From: an uncultured Gemmatimonadota bacterium
GTDB lineage: Bacteria; Gemmatimonadota; Gemmatimonadetes; Gemmatimonadales; Gemmatimonadaceae
Reading direction: 5' to 3'
Length of the DNA stretch: 64,000 nucleotides
Assembly: GCA_902826615.1 (NCBI GenBank)
Contig: CADEFN010000002.1
Location: 186,001 to 250,000, forward strand
Part shown: positions 52,828-61,145 of the stretch, in pieces
How the letters are laid out: each line of letters begins with the position of its first letter
How positions within the stretch are numbered: the stretch's first letter is position 1
Notes under the pieces: generated by a model
What the model was told of the DNA's origin: nothing
Database searches by the model: none
Seen by the model: only the letters and a program-made list of their open reading frames with translations
Program-made: the position numbers and the translations under genes

Positions 52828-54836
52828 TGCGCGGGGAAGGCCTGAGCCTCGGCGGTCGTCAGGGGACCGGCCACAACACGGAAGCCCTCTCCGCTGCGTG
52901 TGGGACCGTCAAGGAAAAACACGGGGCGGTCGGCGTAGACGCGCAGCGCCTCCGCGCGGGCCTCGGGCGAGGCATCCCATGCGTACAGCGGTACGTCGGC
53001 GGTGAGATCGAGCGGGTTGTAGGCCGCTGCGGATGCGTAGTCAGGGTGCCGCTTGCCGCGGACAAAGACGAGGCTGCGTCCGAACTCGCGTGTCTTGGCC
53101 AGTGTGCGCACGTCGGGACGCATGCCGCGATAGTGGTAGTACTTGTCCGCCGCGCGCCACGGCACAAAAGTGAGCCAGGCGGCGAGGACCAGCACCAGCC
53201 CGGCCGTCGTGGCACGCGGCACACCCGGCTTGGCCGTGAGCGCCCGGTCGAGGGAAACGAGACCGCGGGCGGTGAGGGCCGCACATGAGACGATCACGAG
53301 AAACCAGTACCGCGCCCCGAAGTCGGGGCCGCCGCTGAACCAGTAGAAGGAATGAATGCCGATGATGGTGGCGATCACGGCCACATGCCACCAGTCGGGC
53401 CGCTCCATGCGCCTGAGCGCAAAGGCCACCAGCAACACCAGGAGCGAGCCTGTGGCCCAGCCTAACCACTCGGTGTTGATCGACGCCACATTGAGCGCCG
53501 CATTGACCACCACGTCCTTCGCGCCGTGCCCGGGAAAGGGATCAAGCCCCGACCACCCCAGCCCGCGATTGGCGCCAAAGCCGAGATCGTTGGAGCCCTT
53601 GGTGTAGTACTTGTCGATGTAGGCCATGATCGGGAAGTACGAGGCCTTCCCCGTCATGAGTGTGTTGTAGGGCCGCACCACCAGACCGCCGGCCACAGCG
53701 CCGGCCGCCAATACGCCCGATGCCACAAACGATGGAATTGATGTCAGCTTCTCCCACCACCGCGGCGGCAGACTCCAGAAGCCGAGCAGGAGGGCAATGG
53801 CGAGTCCCTCGAGTGGCCGGACCAGACTTGCCGCGCCGATGGAAAGACCGCCGGCAAAGATCGCCAGGTAGGTTGCGGGCTTCACCCGACCGCGCGCCCG
53901 CTCGTCGCGCACTCGCGCCACTGCCACGGCGGCCAGCAGTCCACAGCACAACACCACCTGGTGTGTCATGAAGTTCATCGACATGAACACGAACCAGGGT
54001 GAGGTCGCCAGCAGCAGCGTTGCCAGACGTGCTACACCGCGATCGTACATCGAGGCAAAGACGCGGTGTGTGAGCAACACGTTCGCGGCCCCGAGAACCG
54101 GGTTCACCAACCAGGGCACACCGAGCGCAACTCCAACGGCGAGTGCACCCGGCCACCCAGGAGGTGTGGGTGTGTACCAGCGCGCGGCCTCGTAGTGCAT
54201 GAGGTCCAGGTTGAACGCGAGGGGCGCCGGGGGTGCGGGCATCCAGAGCGCGCCTTCGGCGAAGTAGCGGGCCTGCAGCAGGTAGGCCACCTCGTCCGGC
54301 ACATGCGGGTGGTTCTGGTAGACGAAGAGCGCCAGCAGGCTGGCGACGACAAACACCGACGCCGCGGCGGTCAGCGCCAGCGGATCGCGCCAGGGGCTTG
54401 GCGCGGCGGAGGATCCGGTGCCAAGGACCCACGAGGCAGCGCTCCCCCGGGTGACCGCAGTGGCCAGCAGGATCACGTTGCCTAACGCGACTGACTGCAC
54501 GAGCGTGGCGGCCAGCAACTCGAGGAGCGTGGCCTGAACCGACTTGGAGGCCGTCGCACTCGAAAACACAAAAGCGGCGACCACCATCAGGCGGATGGCA
54601 AATGGCACCTGGGCCCGAACCCACGTGCCCGCACGCCCTAACGCCGCGCGACCCGCCGTGATCACGACGATGGCCTGCACCACGAGAACCACAAGCGCGG
54701 CCCAGCCGGCTGGAGAGGCCGGCCATCGGTAGTGCTGGTACGACACCCTGGGGCCGGCTTCGACAAGCACGAGACTGGCCGCCTGTCCGGCGACCAGCAG
54801 TATCCCCCAGATCCAGGCAGCGCTCTGTTTGCTCAC
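52824..54836 (-). CDS. GT-C-like membrane glycosyltransferase
   Basis: 670 residues, GTG start at 54836. An N-terminal block of about five hydrophobic segments precedes the loop HPHVPDEVAYLLQARYFAEG with D181-E182, the same motif as in the gene at 48226. Then some eight more segments and a soluble C-terminus of about 130 residues with little similarity to known domains. It precedes a small SDR gene on the same transcript. Role by family: transfer from polyprenyl-phosphate sugars in the periplasm. Confidence 0.8.
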   Translation of the reverse strand: MSKQSAAWIWGILLVAGQAASLVLVEAGPRVSYQHYRWPASPAGWAALVVLVVQAIVVITAGRAALGRAGTWVRAQVPFAIRLMVVAAFVFSSATASKSVQATLLELLAATLVQSVALGNVILLATAVTRGSAASWVLGTGSSAAPSPWRDPLALTAAASVFVVASLLALFVYQNHPHVPDEVAYLLQARYFAEGALWMPAPPAPLAFNLDLMHYEAARWYTPTPPGWPGALAVGVALGVPWLVNPVLGAANVLLTHRVFASMYDRGVARLATLLLATSPWFVFMSMNFMTHQVVLCCGLLAAVAVARVRDERARGRVKPATYLAIFAGGLSIGAASLVRPLEGLAIALLLGFWSLPPRWWEKLTSIPSFVASGVLAAGAVAGGLVVRPYNTLMTGKASYFPIMAYIDKYYTKGSNDLGFGANRGLGWSGLDPFPGHGAKDVVVNAALNVASINTEWLGWATGSLLVLLVAFALRRMERPDWWHVAVIATIIGIHSFYWFSGGPDFGARYWFLVIVSCAALTARGLVSLDRALTAKPGVPRATTAGLVLVLAAWLTFVPWRAADKYYHYRGMRPDVRTLAKTREFGRSLVFVRGKRHPDYASAAAYNPLDLTADVPLYAWDASPEARAEALRVYADRPVFFLDGPTRSGEGFRVVAGPLTTAEAQAFPAQ

Positions 54837-54854
54837 GCTGAGGTCTTTCCGTGC

Positions 54855-54877
54855 GCCGCGGTCCCGAGGGCCGCGGC
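54855..54877. other. Stem-loop downstream of the GH30-like lipoprotein gene
   Basis: GCCGCGG (54855-54861) pairs with CCGCGGC (54871-54877), extended inward by CCC/GGG after a bulged T, leaving a two-base GA loop. No T-run on either strand. It may end or stabilise the transcript of the gene that stops at 54883. Confidence 0.4.
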
Positions 54878-54882
54878 CGTCT

Positions 54883-57381
54883 TCACTTGCCGAATACCGT
54901 GATCACCCCCCCAGCAGGTATCGTGGCCGTGACCGTACCACCCGATCCAATGGTGACATCGGCGGCACTCACGTTCACGCTGCTGAGCGTGCTGTAGTTG
55001 ATTCCGTAGGTCCCCGCAGGAAGTCCGCGGACGGTTATGGTTTGAGGACCCGTTGTGCGCATGGCCACCATGTGTCGGCCATTCGTGTTGCGAAACGCTA
55101 CCGGTTTGATCGCCGTGCTTCCGGAGGCAGTACCAACCCGCACCGCGCCCATGCGCGCGTACGCGAAGATCTGGCGAAGCAGCCGCGAATCATTCGTGAT
55201 GTTGATGATCGGCGCCGCCGGGTCGCTTGTGTTGATCTGATAATACGTGGCTTGAAAACTCAGATCGTTGGCGGAGTGGCAGTCGGCGATGGCAAACTTC
55301 TCCCACGCCGAAACATTGCCCACCGTCAGGTCTTCGATGAGATCGTCGACACCGCTGTTGATGTGCTCGAGCATGGCGGTCTTGATGCCGTCGCGCTGGG
55401 CCCGCTGCACAATCGCCTGGAGCGCCGCCGCGTTCACACCCACATACCGGTGGTAGGCCAGTTCGCTGAGCAGGCCACGAGCGCCAGGTACGGTCATCAT
55501 CTCATCGTAGAAGATGGAGGCGTTGGTCATGGACGTCGTGGAGGGGCCGATGAACTGGGGATTGAATCCGGCAGCGCGCAACCGCTGCGCGACGGCTACC
55601 AATGCCTTGCCGATGTCGGTCGGGATGTACACCGTATGCTCGGGTTCGAGCACGAGCTCGAAGGCGTCGGGGACGATGCCGTATTTCGACTGCAGGTGCT
55701 TGAAGGTCTCCAGAATCAACTCGCCGAACTCGTCCGGCTGCTTCAAGTGCGGCAAGACCTTCACCACGCCGCCCCGAATGAAGTCGATGTAGTTGAGGTT
55801 GATGAAGAGCCGCTCGCCCCGCGCCGCCAGGCGCTGTCGCAGCGGCAGAACCGAACGTTCGACGTTGATATCGAACCACTCCCACTGGAATCCACGCGGG
55901 TCTGCCGAAAAGGGATCGGCATTGTCATTGACAGCCTGGAACCAGGTGCTCGACCAGGTTGGGCCGTCAATCTGACCACTGATCGCCTGCGCCAGATAGT
56001 TCACGGGATTCTCCGTCCCGCTCCTCAATTCCAGCCGCACGCGGTTGATCCCCATCTCGTTCACCACACGGTCGAGGAGCGTCGGTCCGTAGACCGGGAA
56101 GGAACCGCCGCATCCCGTCGTTGGGGACACGCGACGGAAGTGCCCGGCATCCATCTGCGCTTCCCAACCCGTGAGGGTCTGGAATGCCTGACTGGGAATC
56201 ACGTCCACCACATTCCCTGACGGGGGCGTGATGACCGTAATCGCCGCCGTGGTGGTGAGTGCACCACTCGACGCGGTCACCGTCGCGGAACCTGCGGCAA
56301 CGCCGGTGACAAGCCCGGCAGAACTCACCGAGGCAACCGACGTATTGCTGCTCGCGAACTGCACGGTGGCGCCTGGCACCGGTGTGCCCTGCGCATCAAC
56401 CACGGCCCCGGTGAGCTGCACGGTCTGACCGACTGCGACAGAAGCGGTCGTGGGCGTGAGGGTGATCCGGTTGGCTCCAGTGGCCGCCGTAACCGTGATG
56501 GTGGCGACCGTACTGACATTGCCACCCGTTACGGTGATCAACGCCGTTCCCGCGGCTACACCACTCACCAGCCCGGCATTGGTCACCGTCGCGACCGCAG
56601 TGTTGCTGGAGACAAACTGCACGATGGCGCCCGGCACGGCGTTCCCTTGCGCATCGACCACCGAGGCAGTGAGCTGTGCGGTCTGCCCAACGGTGAGGCT
56701 CGCCGACGTCGGCGTAACCGTGATGCGGTTGCCGCCACCGGGTGGCTGCACCACCGTGACTGTGGCCGTAGCGCTGATGGTGCCGCTGCTCACCGTGATG
56801 ACAGCGGTGCCGTTTGCCACTGCCGTGACCACACCCGCCTGCGTGACGGTCGCGATGGCGGTGTTCGACGAGCTGTAGCTGAAGGAAACCCCGGCCATGG
56901 GATTGCCTGCCGCGTCAAATCCGGCGGCCGCCAGCGACACCGTCTGCGCCACCTGCAGCGCTACCGTCGACGGAGTGAGGGTAATCCGGGCCAGCGTGGG
57001 CGCCGGGGCGTTCACCGTGATGCTCGCGGAGCCGCTTCGCCCTTCGGACGTGGCGGTCACCGACGCCGCGCCCGGGGCGACCGCTGTCACCAGGCCATTG
57101 CCATCCACGGTGGCCACGGCCTGCGCACTGGACGCCCACGTTACGGCACGTCCAGTCAGCGTCTGCCCCGATGCGTCGCGAGTGACCGCGGACAATTGAG
57201 CGGTCTGGGCGGGCAGCAGGGTAGCGGAGCCCGGCGACACTTCCACGACAGCCACTGACGCGGGAGGAGGGATCACCACATTGGTCGAGCCCGTCCCTTC
57301 CCCACCGCACGACGTAGCAGCAAATCCGGCAAGAAGCAGCAAAAGGCTTGCGAACCGGAACGATTTTGTGCGAGATGTCAC
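54883..57381 (-). CDS. Lipoprotein with four Big-2 Ig-like repeats and a GH30-like TIM-barrel domain
   Basis: 832 residues from GTG 57381, with AAGGAG well placed upstream. A signal peptide with lipobox-like AATSC (Cys25) indicates a lipid anchor. Four Big-2 repeats span about 40-124, 127-210, 217-297 and 303-383. The region 390-745 looks like a (beta/alpha)8 glycosidase of clan GH-A: LVLEPEH gives a likely acid/base Glu579 and AMLEHINSG a likely nucleophile Glu672; a beta-sandwich of about 75 residues ends the protein, as in GH30. Predicted: surface or periplasmic glycoside hydrolase acting on the local polysaccharide. Exact GH family uncertain. Confidence 0.75.
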   Translation of the reverse strand: MTSRTKSFRFASLLLLLAGFAATSCGGEGTGSTNVVIPPPASVAVVEVSPGSATLLPAQTAQLSAVTRDASGQTLTGRAVTWASSAQAVATVDGNGLVTAVAPGAASVTATSEGRSGSASITVNAPAPTLARITLTPSTVALQVAQTVSLAAAGFDAAGNPMAGVSFSYSSSNTAIATVTQAGVVTAVANGTAVITVSSGTISATATVTVVQPPGGGNRITVTPTSASLTVGQTAQLTASVVDAQGNAVPGAIVQFVSSNTAVATVTNAGLVSGVAAGTALITVTGGNVSTVATITVTAATGANRITLTPTTASVAVGQTVQLTGAVVDAQGTPVPGATVQFASSNTSVASVSSAGLVTGVAAGSATVTASSGALTTTAAITVITPPSGNVVDVIPSQAFQTLTGWEAQMDAGHFRRVSPTTGCGGSFPVYGPTLLDRVVNEMGINRVRLELRSGTENPVNYLAQAISGQIDGPTWSSTWFQAVNDNADPFSADPRGFQWEWFDINVERSVLPLRQRLAARGERLFINLNYIDFIRGGVVKVLPHLKQPDEFGELILETFKHLQSKYGIVPDAFELVLEPEHTVYIPTDIGKALVAVAQRLRAAGFNPQFIGPSTTSMTNASIFYDEMMTVPGARGLLSELAYHRYVGVNAAALQAIVQRAQRDGIKTAMLEHINSGVDDLIEDLTVGNVSAWEKFAIADCHSANDLSFQATYYQINTSDPAAPIINITNDSRLLRQIFAYARMGAVRVGTASGSTAIKPVAFRNTNGRHMVAMRTTGPQTITVRGLPAGTYGINYSTLSSVNVSAADVTIGSGGTVTATIPAGGVITVFGK
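56233..57264 (-). repeat. Tandem Big-2-coding repeat array (four units of about 250 bases)
   Basis: Four consecutive units encode Ig-like Big-2 domains with a shared pattern: V/I-T-L/V-T-P start, V-G-Q-T, V-D-A-Q-G, S-S-N-T-x-V-A-T-V, G-L-V-T-G-V-A-x-G and a terminal A-T-I-T-V. Units three and four are the most alike, also in DNA, while unit one is the most diverged. This is a site where recombination could change repeat number. Confidence 0.85.
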
Positions 57382-57479
57382 GTTCTCAACTCCTTAGCAG
57401 TGCCCGCGTGTGGTGTTCTTCGGCCAACACCGCTTAGACAAGCGAAACGATAGAATCCACTGACTCGTCACAGCCCCGA

Positions 57480-58508
57480 ATGACATATCTCCTCTGCGGC
57501 ATAGAGCTGGTCTGCCCCAAGTGCCGTTCGGAACTTATCGGACCAGACGAGGGATGCCAGCTGGAATGCACCAGCTGCCGCGCTCGCTACCCGATTGTGG
57601 CGGGCATCCCCGACCTTCGTGTTTTTCCCGATCCGTACATCTCGTTCCGGGGAGACCGAGTGAAAGGGCAGATGCTGGAGCGCCACTTTGACGCGATGCG
57701 GTTTTCCGAGATCTGTGAGCTCTACTTCGATGTCACGCCTGAGGTTCCCCCCCACGACGTGCGAACCAACCTGTCGCGACTCGTCGGCGGGGTCTCGAGG
57801 GCCGAGACCGCGATCGCGTCGATGGAGGGCCCGCTCGGCGCGCCCGTTGAGCAGGTCGTCGGCGAGGGGACGTGGCTGGATGTCGGGTGCGGCAGCGCCC
57901 CGCTGGTTGCCGCGCTTGCCAAACGTGGCATTGCCTGCGTGGGTGTGGATGTCGCGCTGCGCTGGCTGGTGATCGGCCGCAAGCGCCTGCTGGAGTTGGG
58001 TGTCGAGGCACCGCTCGTCGCCGCCTGTGCCGAGGCGCTTCCATTCCGTGACGGTCAGTTTCAGATGATCTCCTATCAGCACACACTCGAGGTCGTGCAG
58101 GATCAGCGCAGTGCCCTGCTCGAGGCGTTCCGGACCAGCCGTGGTGGTGGGCACCTCGTCGTCAGCACGCCTAACGGGCGCAGCCTTGGCCCAGACCCGC
58201 ATGTCGGCGTGTTTGGGGGTGCATGGCTCCCGTGGCGGGTGGTGAGCATGCTCGCACGCCTTCAGATGGCGAGACCACCGTGGCGTCGCCTGCTCTCTGC
58301 CGGTGCGCTGGAAGAGGCGTTGCGCGGCGCCGGCTGGTCCGATGTCTCCGTGACAACGCCCGGCGTGTCGGCGTCGCAGCAAGCACAGTTCACGGGCTTG
58401 TCGCGGACCATGGCGGGGTGGTACGAATCGGCGCGCCAGCGCCCCGGTACGGCGCAGCTGTTGAAACTCATTGGCCCGCTGCTGCAGGCCACCGCGACAC
58501 GCCGATGA
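57480..58508 (+). CDS. SAM-dependent methyltransferase with N-terminal zinc ribbon
   Basis: 342 residues. The first 45 residues carry C12-x2-C15 and C30-x2-C33 in a Trm112-like small domain (LECTSCRARYPIVAGIPDLR). A class I SAM domain follows with motif I WLDVGCGSAPLVAAL, the acidic post-I residue in VGVDVA, and LPFRDGQFQMI. The type (zinc ribbon plus Methyltransf_11) is common in envelope-glycan loci, where such enzymes methylate sugars or lipids. No clear ribosome site; TAGAAT at 57451-57456 could be a -10 box giving a short leader. Stop overlaps the next ATG. Confidence 0.88.
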   Translation: MTYLLCGIELVCPKCRSELIGPDEGCQLECTSCRARYPIVAGIPDLRVFPDPYISFRGDRVKGQMLERHFDAMRFSEICELYFDVTPEVPPHDVRTNLSRLVGGVSRAETAIASMEGPLGAPVEQVVGEGTWLDVGCGSAPLVAALAKRGIACVGVDVALRWLVIGRKRLLELGVEAPLVAACAEALPFRDGQFQMISYQHTLEVVQDQRSALLEAFRTSRGGGHLVVSTPNGRSLGPDPHVGVFGGAWLPWRVVSMLARLQMARPPWRRLLSAGALEEALRGAGWSDVSVTTPGVSASQQAQFTGLSRTMAGWYESARQRPGTAQLLKLIGPLLQATATRR

Positions 58509-59380
58509 CGCCGGTCGCCCTTTCCGTGGTGGTCGTGGTGGTGGGCGACAACGTCGACGCGCTGATGGCGTGCCTGCGTGCGGCCGACGCCCAGCTCCAC
58601 CCTACCGATGAACTGCTCCTGCCAGCCGACGGCCGCATTCAGCGTCTGACGGCGGGACTCGTGCTGCCCGGCCGCGTGCGGACCGTTGACGTCGCACGGG
58701 CAGGGGCGCTTCCGCCTCATCTGCGCGCCGCAGGTGTTGCCGCGAGTGCCGGGAACGTGGTGGCCGTGGTCGAGGATCACACGGCGCCGGCTCCCGGCTG
58801 GCGCGATGCCATCGTCAGGGCCCATGCCGGGACGGCGCATACTGCCGTGGGTGGAGTGATTGCCAAGGGCTCCCCCGATACCGCGGCTGGATGGGCCGCG
58901 TGGTTGATGGACTATGGCCGGTATCGCCCTGGTGTGCCAGGGGGACCGGTTGGCGCGGTGTCGGCGGGCAACGTGTCCTACAAACGCGCCGGGCTGCAGT
59001 CGTGCGAGGCCCTCTGGCGCGACGAGTTTCGTGAGACGGCGGTTCACGCCGCGCTCCGTCAGAGCGACGGATCGCTCTGGCTCGCCCCTGACGCGGAGGT
59101 CTCGTTTCGTACTACCGCCACGTTGGGCCGGCTTGCCTCGGAGTGGCGGAGCTACGGCCGTGAGTTCGCGCAGGATCGTGCTCGGCTCGAGGGGGGATCA
59201 AAGCGCTGGTTCCGACTGCTCACGGCGCCGCTGGTGGCGCCACTGCTCGCCTGGCGCAGCCTGACGCTGTTCCGGCAGCTGCCAGGCCCCAAGCCCGCGC
59301 TACTCGTCGTGACACCCGCCCTGCTTGCCCTCGGCGCCGCATGGGCCCTCGGTGAAGCCGAGGGCGCCGTCAGCACCTAA
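58505..59380 (+). CDS. Atypical GT2-like glycosyltransferase with EDH in place of DxD
   Basis: 291 residues from ATG 58505 (ATGA overlap with the methyltransferase). GT-A-like start ALSVVVVVVGDNVDALMACL; the DxD region reads VVAVVEDHTAPAPGWRDAI, as in the protein at 45825. Then GAVSAGNVSYKRAG as an acceptor-domain signature and one or two hydrophobic segments near the end. It appears to be a lipid-associated transferase of unknown specificity. Terminates with ACC-TAA inside a CCTAACG motif that is shared with the convergent gene. Confidence 0.72.
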   Translation: MTPVALSVVVVVVGDNVDALMACLRAADAQLHPTDELLLPADGRIQRLTAGLVLPGRVRTVDVARAGALPPHLRAAGVAASAGNVVAVVEDHTAPAPGWRDAIVRAHAGTAHTAVGGVIAKGSPDTAAGWAAWLMDYGRYRPGVPGGPVGAVSAGNVSYKRAGLQSCEALWRDEFRETAVHAALRQSDGSLWLAPDAEVSFRTTATLGRLASEWRSYGREFAQDRARLEGGSKRWFRLLTAPLVAPLLAWRSLTLFRQLPGPKPALLVVTPALLALGAAWALGEAEGAVST

Positions 59381-59403
59381 CGAGCCGCGCTCGGGCTGCT
59401 GAC
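59369..59403. terminator. Composite hairpin across overlapping convergent stops
   Basis: GTCAGCA (59369-59375) pairs with TGCTGAC (59397-59403), and CGAGC (59381-59385) with GCTCG (59389-59393) inside; CCTAA lies in the internal loop. A further hairpin, CCCTCGG/CCGAGGG, is at 59346-59364. The structure spans both stop codons of overlapping genes. Confidence 0.4.
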
Positions 59404-60963
59404 TTCGTAGAGCCACCCCTCGGCGGTTCGCACGACGGGGGTGAGGCCGGGGAGCCCGACGAAGCGATCAGGGTGGCGCGCAGCATTGATGTAGAGCCAT
59501 CGCGCGCCCGGCACCTGCCATAGGGCGGTGTCGGCGGCCACCGGCCGCTCCAGGAAGCGGATGAGGTCCGCGCGTTTGCGCTCGTAGTCCACCGTGAGAA
59601 AGAAGTGCCCGGCCCAGTGACGGCCGCGATACGTCGGCGCCAGCCAGCGCGCGTCTTCCACCTCGGAGAAGAGCACATCGGTCGTGCGCCCTTCGCGCTC
59701 CAGGTGTCCGGTGATCGCACGATGCCCCGCGTTCACGAACATGAAGGGCGCGTCGTCGCGAAAGCCCAGGTACCGCAGTCGCGAGGCGGCCAGCCAGAGC
59801 GGGGTGCCACCATACACCGCCAGCGCGACAAACAGCGGCCAGCCGACCAGTCGTTTGCGCCAGCCAAAGAAGAGAATGCCGGCCATGATCGTGGCCGACA
59901 CCTGCAGCGTCATCGTACCGCGATCGGGATACGGATAAAACGGCCCGGACAGCGTGACCACGGCGCAGCCAAGAATCCATCCCATCAGCGCGCGCTCGGG
60001 AAAGGCGCGGCTCGACATGATCCCGCGCCCTCGCCACACCATCAGGAACCAGGTGATCGGATACCCGATGAGGAAGGTCAGGAACATCACGTTAGGCGCA
60101 CGCCAACCCGGAATCGGAAGCCCCGAACCCGCAGCCATTCCACCGAGCACCACGTAACAGACGCCGACGGTACCGAAGATGGCGCCGAGGACCGCCGCCG
60201 CACGCTCGCGCGGAATCAGCGGCCAGCACGTGACGACCATCCCGGTGACAATGGCTGCGATGGTGATGCCCTCGTACACATGCAGCACGGTCGTCACCGC
60301 GGTCGCTATCGCAGCGACGAGCACACGCCGCCAGCCGCCTTGCTTGATGGCATCGTAGGCCAGGATCACGGCCACGATCGCAGCTGCCCAGACAATCAGG
60401 TAGTGCGTGTCGAGCAACACCGAGACCAGATAGTTGCCGCGGTAGTCCTCGAGGGTCGCGCGCATCTCGAGGGGTTCGGCCACCAGTCGCTGAAATGCGT
60501 AGCTCCCCTGCAGGAAGGAGATGCCGCTGAGGATCTTGAGGTGGGCGCCCAATCCCCCGCCAAACAACGCCACCAGGAAAACCGGCCACGATCTCTCGTC
60601 GTCGGGGATAAAGCGCCTGACCGCCCAGAAGACCAGCAACACCAGCAGGAACGCGAGCGGCATACCGAGATAGTGATACATGGTCTCGGGACGGACGCCG
60701 GTGGCCTGCGACAGCTTACCGACCACCCAGAATGGGGCCACAAAGAGGTGTGGCTTGTTGGGCTCACTCGTCCAGCGATTCGAGACGATCGGCCCTTCCT
60801 CCAGCACCTGGCGTTCCCACAGCCGGTACTGAGAGTAGTCGTCCGAAATGGTCATATTGCCCACAAATTCCCACCCATCCGCGACCTGGGAAGCCGCATA
60901 CCAGTAGGGGAGCATGTGCAGAACTGCGGCGAAGAGCGCCACCGCCAATACGCGTCGCCGCAT
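59377..60963 (-). CDS. Polytopic membrane protein, GT-C-like
   Basis: About 528 residues from ATG 60963; the frame is open ten codons further to a TTG at 60993. The loop after the first hydrophobic segment has MTISDDYSQYRLWERQVLEEG, with an acidic pair and aromatic residues in the place of the GT-C catalytic loop, then some ten hydrophobic segments. The C-terminal 120 residues are soluble and include RHWAGHFFLTVDYERKRADL. No named family recognised. Convergent with a GT2-like gene and divergent from the sulfatase-fold gene. Confidence 0.68.
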   Translation of the reverse strand: MRRRVLAVALFAAVLHMLPYWYAASQVADGWEFVGNMTISDDYSQYRLWERQVLEEGPIVSNRWTSEPNKPHLFVAPFWVVGKLSQATGVRPETMYHYLGMPLAFLLVLLVFWAVRRFIPDDERSWPVFLVALFGGGLGAHLKILSGISFLQGSYAFQRLVAEPLEMRATLEDYRGNYLVSVLLDTHYLIVWAAAIVAVILAYDAIKQGGWRRVLVAAIATAVTTVLHVYEGITIAAIVTGMVVTCWPLIPRERAAAVLGAIFGTVGVCYVVLGGMAAGSGLPIPGWRAPNVMFLTFLIGYPITWFLMVWRGRGIMSSRAFPERALMGWILGCAVVTLSGPFYPYPDRGTMTLQVSATIMAGILFFGWRKRLVGWPLFVALAVYGGTPLWLAASRLRYLGFRDDAPFMFVNAGHRAITGHLEREGRTTDVLFSEVEDARWLAPTYRGRHWAGHFFLTVDYERKRADLIRFLERPVAADTALWQVPGARWLYINAARHPDRFVGLPGLTPVVRTAEGWLYEVSSPSAAR

Positions 60964-61145
60964 CTGTGGGCCCACCGGGGAGTTCGTGGTCAAATTCAGA
61001 GGCTCACTTGAAAGGCGGCCGCACCGGTAAATGCTGCAGCCGCAAGGTGTTCGTTGTGTTGGGGTTGACGGTCAGACCCGCTTCAGGCAACCTGCCGTCC
61101 CGAGGCACGAAGTTCGCACGTTATGCGTGACCTGCAGTATGTCGC

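Noticed and set aside
54829-56220. 463-residue open frame on the plus strand
   Set aside because: Antisense to the C-terminal half of the GH30-like lipoprotein; no initiation signal or domain.
56233-57264. Big-2 array as a possible assembly artefact
   Set aside because: The four units are clearly diverged from each other and keep one reading frame, so they are genuine repeats.
59605-61011. 468-residue open frame on the plus strand
   Set aside because: Antisense to the membrane protein at 59377-60963; rich in Arg, His and Gln, no ribosome site, no domain.
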